64,000 bases of DNA. Source: Chryseobacterium populi (lineage in GTDB: Bacteria; Bacteroidota; Bacteroidia; Flavobacteriales; Weeksellaceae). Shown piece after piece: positions 16,625 to 25,960 of this stretch. How positions within the stretch are numbered: position 1 is the stretch's first letter; each line of letters begins with the position of its first letter. Under the pieces are notes generated by a model. That model was not told where the DNA came from. It was given only the letters and a program-made list of their open reading frames with translations, and ran no database searches. The DNA lies in contig NZ_AKJY01000014.1 of the NCBI RefSeq assembly GCF_000282115.1, forward strand, positions 62,001 through 126,000. The letters are read 5' to 3'. The translations under genes and the position numbers were made by a program.

Positions 16625-17185
16625 TTATAATACGACTCTTTTTTGTTGTTCGCTTTCCCGGATTGTCTTTTCAAGACGGGACTGCCTTGTTTTTTCCTGT
16701 TTTGCCCTCATAATCCAGTGAAGCATTACTTTTTTATACGATGGGGCTTGGTCATTGAAAAATTTCCAGGCTTTTTTATTTGCTTTAAATTGTTTTTCAT
16801 AAGCAGGATCAAGAGTGGCCTGCTCTTTTTCGTGAGAATAGATTCCTGATTTTTCCTCTTTTCTTAGGGCAAATGCCTTTTGTCCGGCATCAGTCATTAA
16901 ACCTGCTTTAGTGAGAACTTCCATTTTTTTGATATTGATAGCGCTCCAGATGCTTGTCGGTTTTCTCGGGGTAAAGCGGATGCTGTAGCTTTCTTCATCT
17001 ATAGATTTTCTTACCCCGTCTATCCAGCCGAAACATAATGCCTGATCTACTGATTCAGACCAGGTCATCGATGGCTTTTTAGTTCCCACTTTATAAAAGC
17101 CGACTAACAGTTCACTTTCTGTATGATGATATTTAATCAGCCATTCCCTGAATTCCTCCTGACTTGTGAAAAATCTTGCAGCCAT
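16625..17185 (-). CDS. YdeI/OmpD-associated family protein
   Basis: 186 residues, cytosolic, matching the YdeI/OmpD-associated family. It has the N-terminal pattern F-x-(S/T)-x-EEFR-x-WL, a central SWSESVDQALCFGWIDG-like stretch (here MTWSESVDQALCFGWIDGV), then IRFTPRKPTSIWSAINI and a Lys/Arg-rich C-terminus. Family members have been linked to envelope stress and antimicrobial peptide tolerance in enterobacteria, but the biochemical activity is unknown. It lies 9 bp after the end of the next leftward gene and is probably cotranscribed with it. Confidence 0.82.
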   Translation of the reverse strand: MAARFFTSQEEFREWLIKYHHTESELLVGFYKVGTKKPSMTWSESVDQALCFGWIDGVRKSIDEESYSIRFTPRKPTSIWSAINIKKMEVLTKAGLMTDAGQKAFALRKEEKSGIYSHEKEQATLDPAYEKQFKANKKAWKFFNDQAPSYKKVMLHWIMRAKQEKTRQSRLEKTIRESEQQKRVVL

Positions 17186-17194
17186 TGTTGAGCT

Positions 17195-18043
17195 TTATTT
17201 TTTTAAAGATTCTTTTAATTCCTTGAAAAATATTTTATTGTAATATTTTCTTGCTTTTCTCTTCAATTTATAGGTGGAAATATCTTCATTTACAGTCATG
17301 CCATTGAAATATACTTTTGTTCTTCCGTTTTTCAGGCTCAGCATAGAAAAATTGAGATTTCTTAAAGTATCCTGATCGATAATCAACTGATCTAATTTAT
17401 AAAAATGAATATCATTTTTTTCAAAACCGGGAATCCGTTCAAGAGCACGTTTGCTGATAGGATAGATCGTATCAAAAACAATATTTTCCTTCCTGAGCTT
17501 TTCAATAATTTCATTTTGGGTATAATTCACAGTAAATGAACATTTAGTACAGTTGAGATTCCCATTGTTTCGGGTATAATAAAAACTGGGCGGTGGTGAA
17601 GTTGCCATTAAAGTAAAAATAGCAGGCAGCAGTATAAACGCAGGATGAATTTCTTTTATTCTGATGCTTTCCCATTGATTGATTCCTTTGATGATAAAAT
17701 AGGGAACAGGTAAAAACAATAGTACCCATAAATCAGAATAATCAACTGTCCGGGTGATCGGGATTAATGCATATTGGTTGTAAAAATGAATCAGCTCTTC
17801 GGAATAACCCGATTTCCAGAATATGAAAAATACAGCACTCACCCATATGGAATGCAGCTTAAGCCTTGGGAAAATATAGGTTAAAAGCAAAGGAAGAATA
17901 ATAATTCCTGTGATATCCGAAAGCTTACCGGTCAACAGGTTTGAAAATTCATATTTCAGAAAATGATCATTCAGAAACAGGATAAAGATGCAAAAAATAA
18001 ATACATAATTAAGCAGAAGATATTTATTCCGTTGTATTTTCAT
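17195..18043 (-). CDS. Polytopic membrane protein with C-terminal soluble domain
   Basis: 282 residues from ATG 18043; the frame extends to a TTG at 18076, but the ATG gives a clean basic N-terminus (MKIQRNK). There are about five membrane segments in the first ~160 residues, with the conspicuous motif LSDITGIIILPLLL near residue 40. An extracytoplasmic-looking domain of about 120 residues follows, containing a CTKC motif just after SPPPSFYYT. Function unknown. Confidence 0.6.
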   Translation of the reverse strand: MKIQRNKYLLLNYVFIFCIFILFLNDHFLKYEFSNLLTGKLSDITGIIILPLLLTYIFPRLKLHSIWVSAVFFIFWKSGYSEELIHFYNQYALIPITRTVDYSDLWVLLFLPVPYFIIKGINQWESIRIKEIHPAFILLPAIFTLMATSPPPSFYYTRNNGNLNCTKCSFTVNYTQNEIIEKLRKENIVFDTIYPISKRALERIPGFEKNDIHFYKLDQLIIDQDTLRNLNFSMLSLKNGRTKVYFNGMTVNEDISTYKLKRKARKYYNKIFFKELKESLKK

Positions 18044-18149
18044 AATGTATTGAAATCTTAAACCGAAAATACTCAAATTATTAAGAAAATAAAAACAGCG
18101 ATTGAAATAATTTTCTTTCGCTGTTGCAATTATAATTCAGTTATTTTAA

Positions 18150-18467
18150 TTAATTCCATAAAGTTCCATCCAGCCCCAAAACAATTCCCAGCCATAAAGA
18201 AATAATAAAACCGATAATGGTTAAAACTGTTATTCCGGCTTTCTTCCATTTGCTTCTTAAGTTTAATAATTCAGGCGAATAAAGAATAAACCCTCCGAAA
18301 GCCCCGGCTAAAGGAGTAATGATAAGAGGCCTGATCATCCAGAATTTTCCCCATTCAGGCTTCGGATGGTCTGTGGTGAAAACAAAAAATGAGATAATGG
18401 CTAAACCAATTAAAGCTCCAAAAACGGCTTTTCTGATTAAAGATTTAATGTTGATTTCTAATATCAT
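18150..18467 (-). CDS. Small conserved-type membrane protein
   Basis: 105 residues with three membrane segments (about 12-30, 44-63 and 77-98). Between the first two lies DHPKPEWGKFWMIRPLIITP, which I recall from a widespread Bacteroidota small membrane family. Some entries of that family carry a potassium-transporter label, which this size does not support. It is transcribed leftward as a separate gene. Function unknown. Confidence 0.6.
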   Translation of the reverse strand: MILEINIKSLIRKAVFGALIGLAIISFFVFTTDHPKPEWGKFWMIRPLIITPLAGAFGGFILYSPELLNLRSKWKKAGITVLTIIGFIISLWLGIVLGLDGTLWN

Positions 18468-18663
18468 GCTGTTGTGTTTTAAATGATTAACGATTTATAT
18501 TGTTTAAAAGTACTTTGATATGCAAAGTGAAAATAAATTTATCATTATAAAATTGCTTTAATATTTTTAGGATGGGCTATATTATTTTTAACCTTAAAAC
18601 AGGGTTGGGAATTGTTTTTGGGATTATATTCATTACTCAGAATTATAAAATTAACTTCTGAAG

Positions 18664-19245
18664 TTAATTAAACTTCGATGCTTTCCAGGCATTGATCATT
18701 TCTTCCCCTTTTTTAGGGTCCATAAACATAATATTGATTGTAAATTCTTTCTTATCAAACAGTCTGCTGTACATCTGTAATTCCATGACCATGTTATTAG
18801 GCATGGTTATCTTGGTAACATATTTGTAAAAAAGTAAATTGTTTATTTTTTCCTTAGTAGATACAGTATCAATTTTAGATCCGGGCATATTATCTTTAAA
18901 CGTCTGATACAGAACGTCATTTACAGCTTTATTTGTTTCTTCATAATTACCGTCAACTGATGGGTCAAATGGCTGGTAATTAGCTTCCAGATAATTAAAG
19001 TTACTGGATTTGACTACAAAAATTATTTTTGCCTGATTGATTACTTTCTGACCACTGGTTTTTTCAAGAGCATCTTCGCCTTTGCCCTGCATTTTAGCCC
19101 ATTCTTCATTATTTACTTTCTCAAAACCTTCCGGGATTTTTATGGTCCATTTAAAATCTTTACTGTAAAAATCAGAGTCTGAGCTCTGGGCGCTATAATT
19201 TTGAAACAGTAATAAAAATAAAATGAAAGTACAGATGTTTTTCAT
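18664..19245 (-). CDS. Secreted protein of unknown function
   Basis: 193 residues from ATG 19245. This start gives a standard signal peptide (MKNICTFILFLLLFQNYSAQ) cleaved near residue 20; the longer frame begins at TTG. The mature part resembles the small secreted proteins that start with a strand such as FKWTIKIPEGFE and carry alternating strand/helix segments, ending in an amphipathic helix (EEMINAWKASKFN). There is no lipobox and no enzyme motif. It lies 62 bp after the stop of the kdp histidine kinase and may be read through from it, but it shares no evident function. Confidence 0.55.
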   Translation of the reverse strand: MKNICTFILFLLLFQNYSAQSSDSDFYSKDFKWTIKIPEGFEKVNNEEWAKMQGKGEDALEKTSGQKVINQAKIIFVVKSSNFNYLEANYQPFDPSVDGNYEETNKAVNDVLYQTFKDNMPGSKIDTVSTKEKINNLLFYKYVTKITMPNNMVMELQMYSRLFDKKEFTINIMFMDPKKGEEMINAWKASKFN

Positions 19246-19306
19246 GGTGATTATTTGAATATTGTTAAAATTCAAAATTATGAAAACTTATTCTGAAAAC
19301 TTAAAT

Positions 19307-21022
19307 TTAGACCAAAGGCAGCCTGAAATAAAAAGTACTTCCCTGGTTTGGCGCACTTTTTACTCCGATTTCGCCATGCTGCTTTTCAATAAAGTTCTTG
19401 GAAATAGCCAAGCCCAGACCAGTACCGTTCTGGTGCTCTCCCGGCACCTGAAAATAACGTTCAAAGATCTGGCGGTGGTATTTCTCATCAATTCCGCTTC
19501 CGGTATCTGTGATGCTGAACTGAACTGATGCACCTGATTTTTCCACTACAATTTCAATGCTTTCATCCTGAAAAGAATGTTTGATGGCGTTACTCAGGAA
19601 ATTATTCATTACCCAGACCGTTTTATCAAAATCTGCTGAAATAAAATCACTGTCTTCCAGCAGGTATTGGGTAGTAATGGAAATGTTTTTCTGCTCAGCC
19701 AGCTTTTCAACATTTTTAACAGCGGTCTGAACGATTTCTTTCGGCGCACAGCCTTCAATTTGAAGCCGGATATTTCCGGTTTCCACTTGCGAAAGATTCA
19801 GGAGCTCCCCAGTAATATCCAGTAGCCGCTGCCCATCTTCATTAATGCTTTTCAGAAGTTCCTGCTGTTGGGCATTCAGCTCTCCGAATTTTTGATTTCC
19901 CAATAATTGAACGCCCATTTTAATAGCGGCAATCGGTGTTTTCAACTCATGGGAAATGGTGGCAATAAAATTGGTTTTTGCAAAATCAAGCTCTTTGAAA
20001 GGGGTGATATTCCGGAGAAGGATTACTTTCCCGATGTATTTTTTTTCTTTTTCACCTGTTTTTACAATATTGATAGGCACTATTTCCTGTTCAAAATAAT
20101 TCTCTTTATGATCCGAAACAATCTTTATCGGGTCATTAACAGGATGTTCAATATTTTTAAGAAGCTCCCGCATAAGATCATTATTGACAGCCACTTCATG
20201 AGCCGTTTTTCCGATAATTTCTTCTTTACGGAGATTAGTGATTTTTAAGGCTTCATCATTGATCATGTAGATGAAATGATTTTCATCAAGTCCGATCACA
20301 GCGTCGTGCATATTGTTGACAAGCGTTTCAATCCGTTTTTTATCCATCAGTTGCGTAGAGAGCGTGCTGCTTTCATATTCCTGAAGCTTTTCTGCCATAA
20401 TATTGAAAGAGTTGGCGAGATCATTAAACTCTTCGCTTCCTTTGAAATGTACTCTTTCATTATAGTTTTTGTTGGCAATCTGTTTGATACTGAAGGTAAG
20501 CTGATTAATAGGCTCTGCAATGGTTTGCGGTAAATTAAAAAGAAGAACAAAAGCAATCAGGAAACAAATAGTACCCAGGCTTACAATCCAGAATGTCGCG
20601 TTCTCAGCAGTGATGATGGCAATATCACTTTTACGCTCGATACCTTTCATATTCAAAGCCATAATTTTCACAAGGTCTTCGCGGATCAGCTTTTCTTTTT
20701 CATAGGTACGTTCCTTTAAATAGCTTTTAAAATGAAGGTTCAGGTTTTGTGTTGCTTCTTTTTCACCGAATTCGGTAAGGTTTTTTTCCTGTAGAATATT
20801 GTTTTTCTGAAAATTTTTAATGGCAATAGCACTGTCTGTATTGATTTTATCCAGGGCCAGAATCATATTTTGAGAAAACTCCAGGCTGTTGTAGTTGGCA
20901 ATAAGAATCTTTTCGGTATCCGATTTAAGCTTATTGATATAGACAGACCCTATGACCGATAGTAAAACGATCAGGATGAATAATAGACCTACGCCTAAAG
21001 TGAGTTTCGTTTTAAGTTTCAT
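19307..21022 (-). CDS. Membrane histidine kinase of the kdp cluster (HAMP-PAS-HisKA-HATPase)
   Basis: 571 residues: a membrane helix (about 7-29), a periplasmic sensor loop (30-140), a second helix (141-165), HAMP (166-220), PAS (about 235-345), HisKA with the phosphoacceptor in TISHELKTPIAAIK, and a HATPase with NNFLSNAIKH, DTGSGI and GTGLGLAIS. It starts 5 bp after the KdpD gene. E. coli KdpD combines the K+-sensing N-terminal part and the kinase in one chain; here they are two proteins. This kinase probably works with that KdpD half to control kdp expression. Its likely partner is the NtrC-type regulator at 28448, since no KdpE gene is present. Confidence 0.88.
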   Translation of the reverse strand: MKLKTKLTLGVGLLFILIVLLSVIGSVYINKLKSDTEKILIANYNSLEFSQNMILALDKINTDSAIAIKNFQKNNILQEKNLTEFGEKEATQNLNLHFKSYLKERTYEKEKLIREDLVKIMALNMKGIERKSDIAIITAENATFWIVSLGTICFLIAFVLLFNLPQTIAEPINQLTFSIKQIANKNYNERVHFKGSEEFNDLANSFNIMAEKLQEYESSTLSTQLMDKKRIETLVNNMHDAVIGLDENHFIYMINDEALKITNLRKEEIIGKTAHEVAVNNDLMRELLKNIEHPVNDPIKIVSDHKENYFEQEIVPINIVKTGEKEKKYIGKVILLRNITPFKELDFAKTNFIATISHELKTPIAAIKMGVQLLGNQKFGELNAQQQELLKSINEDGQRLLDITGELLNLSQVETGNIRLQIEGCAPKEIVQTAVKNVEKLAEQKNISITTQYLLEDSDFISADFDKTVWVMNNFLSNAIKHSFQDESIEIVVEKSGASVQFSITDTGSGIDEKYHRQIFERYFQVPGEHQNGTGLGLAISKNFIEKQHGEIGVKSAPNQGSTFYFRLPLV

Positions 21023-21027
21023 TACTT

Positions 21028-22137
21028 TTAAGATAAAATAATAATGTCAATCTGCCTTTCATTCAAGCGGTTCATCAGGGTATAAATCCAACTGTAGCCG
21101 GAAAGTCTCTGCCAGAATTTCGGATGGGGTTTTCCTATACAGACTGTTGTGATATTATGTTGGATCACATAGTCAAGAATACCTTTGTGAACACTGTTTT
21201 CTTTTATACGGATTACTTTTGCCCCTAATTCCTGTGCTAAATTAAAATTATTAATCAAATATCGCTGCTTATCCAGGGCTATTTTTTCAGGATTTTCAGC
21301 AGGCCTCTGAATATACAAAACCGTCCATGGACTGTTATAATAGCTCGCTAGACGGGCTGTTTTCCGTATGATATTTTTAGCGATTTTCTCATTGCTGCTG
21401 ATACACGCAAGGAATTTTATAGGCTTAAAATTTTCAGTTTTAATCTCAGTTTCCACTTTTCTTTCAACATGGGTGGCCACTTCCTTCAGTGCCAGTTCAC
21501 GGAGCTGTAAAATATGCCCGCTTTGGAAAAAATTATTTAAAGCGGTCTGAATTTTTTCTTTTTTATAAATTTTTCCCTCTTTCAGTCTTGTCAAAAGTTC
21601 ATCAGCTGTTAAATCAATATTGACTACCTCATCAGCCAGGGCAAGGATTTTATCAGGGACGCGTTCCGAAACTTCAACCCCCGTGATTTTTTTTACTTCT
21701 TCATTCAGACTTTCAATATGCTGGATGTTCATAGCGCTGATTACATTGATCCCGTTGTCCAGAATTTCAAGAACGTCCTGCCATCTTTTTTTATTTTTTG
21801 AACCTTCTACATTGGTGTGGGCCAATTCATCCACCAGAACCACTTCCGGATGCTCATTGATGATTGACTGAAGATCCATTTCTTCAAGATTTTTTCCTTT
21901 ATAAAAAACCGATCTTCTTGAAATATAGGGAATACCTTCTACAAGTTCCTGGGTTTCCTCTCTTCCATGGGTTTCTATATATCCTATTTTTACATCAATG
22001 CCGTTTCGCAATAGGGCGTGGGCTTCCTGAAGCATACGGAAAGTTTTTCCCACGCCGGCACTCATCCCGATATAGATTTTAAATTTCCCTTTCCGGGATT
22101 TTTGAATGAGTTCTAAAAAATGTTTTGCGGATGACAT
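21028..22137 (-). CDS. kdpD: KdpD N-terminal sensor protein (KdpD + Usp domains, no kinase)
   Basis: 369 residues from ATG 22137 (an in-frame ATG at 22176 would add 13). The first part is the KdpD domain with Walker A IYIGMSAGVGKTFRM (about 23-37) and Walker B-like VVLVDELAHTN. A universal-stress-protein domain follows (about 240-369). There are no membrane helices and no HisKA or HATPase, so this is about 40% of a canonical KdpD. It is probably cytosolic and signals to the kinase encoded 5 bp downstream. Bacteroidota kdp clusters often carry this short form. Confidence 0.88.
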   Translation of the reverse strand: MSSAKHFLELIQKSRKGKFKIYIGMSAGVGKTFRMLQEAHALLRNGIDVKIGYIETHGREETQELVEGIPYISRRSVFYKGKNLEEMDLQSIINEHPEVVLVDELAHTNVEGSKNKKRWQDVLEILDNGINVISAMNIQHIESLNEEVKKITGVEVSERVPDKILALADEVVNIDLTADELLTRLKEGKIYKKEKIQTALNNFFQSGHILQLRELALKEVATHVERKVETEIKTENFKPIKFLACISSNEKIAKNIIRKTARLASYYNSPWTVLYIQRPAENPEKIALDKQRYLINNFNLAQELGAKVIRIKENSVHKGILDYVIQHNITTVCIGKPHPKFWQRLSGYSWIYTLMNRLNERQIDIIILS

Positions 22138-22209
22138 TGGCTTTATTCTTTTTAGTTTTATTTTTTGCTGCAGCATAGAAGGAACAAAATTTCAGCTTAA
22201 ATTTCCTTA

Positions 22210-23295
22210 TTAAAACCAGGCAGCAAGACTTGTTGCAATGAAAAAATTTCCTTGTTTAAGTTCGTCATTTTTCGCAAATATGGCATCTTTAGACGTAAAG
22301 CCCCTTGCTTCTGTACGGAATACTACATTTTTCAGAATAGCATAATCTACATTCAGGGAATATCCAAAGGTCTGAAAGCCGTTTGGTGTTCCCGTATTGA
22401 TGATAACTCCATTTTTATCATTATAATACTCAGCTCTGCCGGCTAAAGCCCATTTGGGATTGATCTGATATTTCATGAGAATATTCGGGGAATACCAGAT
22501 GCTGTATTGATCGCTTCCCTTTAATTTCTGTTCGGCTCCGATGTCGAAACCCAGAACGGCAGAGAACTGATCCGTCAGCTGAAAACTTCCGTACAGATCA
22601 TGGAAATAACGCATCCGCTTTTCATCTTTTGCCTTATCATTTCCAATAAATGAGCTGCTGTTCAATGTAATTTTTTCAGTAGGTTTATACGTTATCTGGT
22701 GCCCGAAAGAAATGGTCTGATTGCCCTCCGGCTTTGCAATGCGCTGCCATCCGTTTAAAACCAATCCGCTCAAAAACCATTTTCCATTGTCTGAAGTATA
22801 AGAAATTTTAGCTCCGGTTTCAAAATAAGGCGAGTTTTCCGCGGCAAAACTTCTTGTAAGGTTAATGTTATCTTTTCCAATGGCACTTTCCCAGCCGATG
22901 TGGGAAGGCATTATTCCTGCATCAATCCACAGGTTTTTGCTTTTGGAAATTTTAATTCCGATATTGGCTTCATTGATGTAGCGGAGAGCATTCTGTTCTG
23001 CTGCCATATTATCCTGGGCGTAAGTTCCACCCATTAAGGCGATATTGGCGCGAAGATTTTCAGTTTGATAGGCCGCTTTTACAAGACCCAGATTAAGGTT
23101 TAATTCATTATGCCTGTTGTATGAATATAAAAAGTTTTGACGAAGATGATTGGCAGGCTCATTAAAATCGTAAGTATAAAATAATTCTGCATAGGCGGAA
23201 AAAGTCAGCTTTTTTTCTGTCTGCAAAGAATCACCGGTTTGAGCTTTTGATATAAAAGATGCGAATATCACACCTGCAATAATGTATTTTTTCAT
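22210..23295 (-). CDS. Outer-membrane beta-barrel porin of the kdp operon
   Basis: 361 residues with a signal peptide (MKKYIIAGVIFASFISKAQ). The rest alternates hydrophobic and polar residues as in a beta barrel and ends in a C-terminal Phe (AAWF). It resembles the bbp2/OmpL-like porin family (FSAYAELFYTYDFN at the start; NPKWALAGRAEYYNDKNG late). It lies 14 bp after kdpC and is followed by kdpD, inside the operon. A role in letting K+ cross the outer membrane when it is scarce is inferred from that position. Confidence 0.8.
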   Translation of the reverse strand: MKKYIIAGVIFASFISKAQTGDSLQTEKKLTFSAYAELFYTYDFNEPANHLRQNFLYSYNRHNELNLNLGLVKAAYQTENLRANIALMGGTYAQDNMAAEQNALRYINEANIGIKISKSKNLWIDAGIMPSHIGWESAIGKDNINLTRSFAAENSPYFETGAKISYTSDNGKWFLSGLVLNGWQRIAKPEGNQTISFGHQITYKPTEKITLNSSSFIGNDKAKDEKRMRYFHDLYGSFQLTDQFSAVLGFDIGAEQKLKGSDQYSIWYSPNILMKYQINPKWALAGRAEYYNDKNGVIINTGTPNGFQTFGYSLNVDYAILKNVVFRTEARGFTSKDAIFAKNDELKQGNFFIATSLAAWF

Positions 23296-23309
23296 GATGA
23301 TTTTAAAAG

Positions 23310-23867
23310 TTATTTTAATTGGTCTAAAGCAATGTTAAGTTTTAGTACATTCACCTTTGAAGGACCAAAAAGACCCATAAGAGGTGAGCTTACATTGGCT
23401 TTAATTAAATTTTCAAGGGCTGTTTCTGAAATATTTCTCTCTTTTGCAATTCTTTTTACCTGGTACAGGGCGCCTTCCTGGGAAATATCGGGGTCCAGGC
23501 CGCTTCCGCTGGCTGTAATCAGTTCTACAGGAACTTTCACATGGCTCATTTCCGGATTTTGCATTTTTAAAGTATCCATTCTCTTCTGTACGGTTTCCAG
23601 ATATTCTTTATTGCTTGGCCCTTTATTGCTTCCCGCACTTCCTGCCGCATTGTAGTCAACAGCTGAAGGCCGTCCGTGAAAATATTTTGCAGATTTAAAA
23701 TCCTGTCCGACATTGGCGTAAAACTTCTGCCCGTTATGCGTAATGATCTCTCCTTTTCCATGATTCGGAAGTACTTTTGATCCGGCATATACAAAAATAG
23801 AATAAACTCCTACTATGACCAGCATTACAATTGTAAGTCTGAATGCTGATGAAATATAATTTTTCAT
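23310..23867 (-). CDS. kdpC: Potassium-transporting ATPase subunit C
   Basis: 185 residues: one N-terminal membrane helix (about 11-31) and a periplasmic domain with the KdpC signatures AAGSAGSNKGPSNKEYLE and TASGSGLDPDIS. KdpC stabilises the KdpFABC complex and helps K+ binding. It lies 10 bp after kdpB. Length is normal. Confidence 0.96.
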   Translation of the reverse strand: MKNYISSAFRLTIVMLVIVGVYSIFVYAGSKVLPNHGKGEIITHNGQKFYANVGQDFKSAKYFHGRPSAVDYNAAGSAGSNKGPSNKEYLETVQKRMDTLKMQNPEMSHVKVPVELITASGSGLDPDISQEGALYQVKRIAKERNISETALENLIKANVSSPLMGLFGPSKVNVLKLNIALDQLK

Positions 23868-23877
23868 TTTTTTTAAT

Positions 23878-25917
23878 TTAAAAGAATAGACTGATGAATA
23901 AATCGATGATCTTTATTCCGATGAATGGTGCAATAATACCTCCCAAACCGTAGATCAAAAGATTTCTTCTTAATAATGCACTGGCTCCGATCGGCTTATA
24001 AGCAACACCTTTCAATGCTAACGGAATCAGGATAGGAATAATAATTGCATTGAAAATAATTGCAGATAAAATAGCGGTTTCAGGGCTGTGAAGATTCATA
24101 ATATTGAGCTTCTGCAGCGCAGGAATAAAGGTAATAAACAAGGCCGGAATGATGGCGAAATATTTAGCAAAATCATTGGCTATACTGAAAGTGGTCAAGG
24201 TTCCACGGGTCATCAGCAATTGTTTTCCGATCTCTACAATTTCAATCAGTTTTGTAGGGTCATTATCCAGATCAACCATATTTCCCGCTTCTTTTGCTGC
24301 CTGGGTTCCGCTGTTCATGGCTACGCCCACATCTGCCTGGGCAAGGGCCGGGGCGTCATTGGTTCCGTCTCCCATCATAGCGACAAGCTTTCCTTCCTGC
24401 TGTTCTTTTTTGATGTAATTCATTTTATCCTCAGGCTTGGCCTCAGCAATAAAATCATCGACTCCGGCCTTTTCTGCAATAAATTTCGCAGTTAAAGGAT
24501 TGTCTCCGGTTACCATTACTGTTTTTACTCCCATTTTTCTAAGGCGTTGAAAGCGTTCCTGGATTCCGGTTTTAATAATATCCTGAAGCTCAATGACACC
24601 CAGAACTTTTTCGTTTAATGAGACCACGAGTGGTGTTCCCCCATTCTCTGCAATTGTTTTTACAGCCTCTTCAGTTTCTTTTGGAAAGGTATTTCCTGCC
24701 TTTTCAGTTAGCTTTTTAATGGTGTCATAGGCTCCCTTCCTGATTCTTGTTTCTTCAAAATCAATTCCTGAAGTTCTTGTTTCAGCTGTAAAATCAATAT
24801 AAGAAGGATTAGGAACAAGTAAGTCTTCAGGTTTCAGCTGACTTAATTCGATAATTGATTTTCCTTCCGGAGTTTCATCAGCAACCGAACTGAGAGCAGA
24901 AGCTTTGATGAAATAATTCATTTCTACATTATCTGAGGGATGAAATTGTGTTGCTTTACGGTTTCCGATGGTAATTGTTCCTGTTTTATCAAGTAACAAA
25001 ACATCAATGTCTCCCGCTGTTTCCACAGCTTTACCGCTTTTGGTGATCACATTGGCCCTCAAGGCTCTGTCCATCCCTGCAATTCCGATTGCAGACAGCA
25101 AACCTCCGATGGTTGTCGGGATCAAACAAACGAAAAGTGAAATAAATGCCGCAATTGTAATCGGGGTTTGCGCATAATCTGCAAAAGGTTTTAAAGTAAC
25201 TGTAACGATAATGAAGGTGAGGGTAAATCCTGCCAAAAGTATCGTTAATGCGATTTCATTAGGGGTTTTCTGTCTTGATGCCCCTTCTACAAGGGCGATC
25301 ATCTTATCTAAAAAGGATTCTCCGGGTTTTGTGGTTACCTTCACTTTAATTCTGTCTGAAAGTACTTTTGTACCCCCGGTTACAGAACTTTTATCTCCAC
25401 CTGCCTCTCTGATTACAGGGGCACTTTCTCCGGTGATGGCAGATTCATCAATTGTTGCCAGGCCTTCTATAATTTCGCCGTCCATTGGAATCTGGTCGCC
25501 GGCTTCACAAAGAAAAATATCACCGAGCTTCATTTCGGCAGACATTTTTAAAGTGGTCTCAACCTGGAATCCCTGTGCATTTTCAATGATTAATTTGGCC
25601 GGGGTTTCTTCACGTGTTTTTCTTAAGGTATCTGCCTGGGCTTTTCCTCTTGCTTCGGCGATGGCTTCGGCAAAATTGGCAAATAAAACGGTGAAAAATA
25701 ATATGATGAATACTAAAAAATTATAGGAAAAACTGCCTTGTGTCTTGTCACCTGTTAAACTGAACAGACTCACGAGCAGCATGACAACTGTCCCGATTTC
25801 AACAAGAAACATGACAGGGTTTTTAAACATAATTTTCGGATTCAGCTTTACGAAAGACTGTTTAACAGCTTCGTTGACCAAATCTTTTTGAAATAATGTC
25901 TGTGATTGATTTTTCAT
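23878..25917 (-). CDS. kdpB: Potassium-transporting P-type ATPase subunit B
   Basis: 679 residues, the ATP-hydrolysing subunit. Visible motifs are the actuator loop TGES ([12 protein letters not shown]), the phosphorylation site [10 protein letters not shown] (about residue 310), the nucleotide-binding KGAY region, and the hinge [10 protein letters not shown] with [20 protein letters not shown]. Membrane helices flank these, as in KdpB. It couples ATP hydrolysis to K+ import through KdpA. It lies 43 bp after kdpA in the operon. Confidence 0.97.
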   Translation of the reverse strand: MKNQSQTLFQKDLVNEAVKQSFVKLNPKIMFKNPVMFLVEIGTVVMLLVSLFSLTGDKTQGSFSYNFLVFIILFFTVLFANFAEAIAEARGKAQADTLRKTREETPAKLIIENAQGFQVETTLKMSAEMKLGDIFLCEAGDQIPMDGEIIEGLATIDESAITGESAPVIREAGGDKSSVTGGTKVLSDRIKVKVTTKPGESFLDKMIALVEGASRQKTPNEIALTILLAGFTLTFIIVTVTLKPFADYAQTPITIAAFISLFVCLIPTTIGGLLSAIGIAGMDRALRANVITKSGKAVETAGDIDVLLLDKTGTITIGNRKATQFHPSDNVEMNYFIKASALSSVADETPEGKSIIELSQLKPEDLLVPNPSYIDFTAETRTSGIDFEETRIRKGAYDTIKKLTEKAGNTFPKETEEAVKTIAENGGTPLVVSLNEKVLGVIELQDIIKTGIQERFQRLRKMGVKTVMVTGDNPLTAKFIAEKAGVDDFIAEAKPEDKMNYIKKEQQEGKLVAMMGDGTNDAPALAQADVGVAMNSGTQAAKEAGNMVDLDNDPTKLIEIVEIGKQLLMTRGTLTTFSIANDFAKYFAIIPALFITFIPALQKLNIMNLHSPETAILSAIIFNAIIIPILIPLALKGVAYKPIGASALLRRNLLIYGLGGIIAPFIGIKIIDLFISLFF

Positions 25918-25960
25918 TTTTAAATGAGTTTAATGTTTAAATCCTTAAATGATTTAAATG

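Noticed and set aside
25211-25726. 171-codon plus-strand open frame inside kdpB
   Set aside because: Antisense shadow of a highly conserved gene; its length follows from kdpB codon use.
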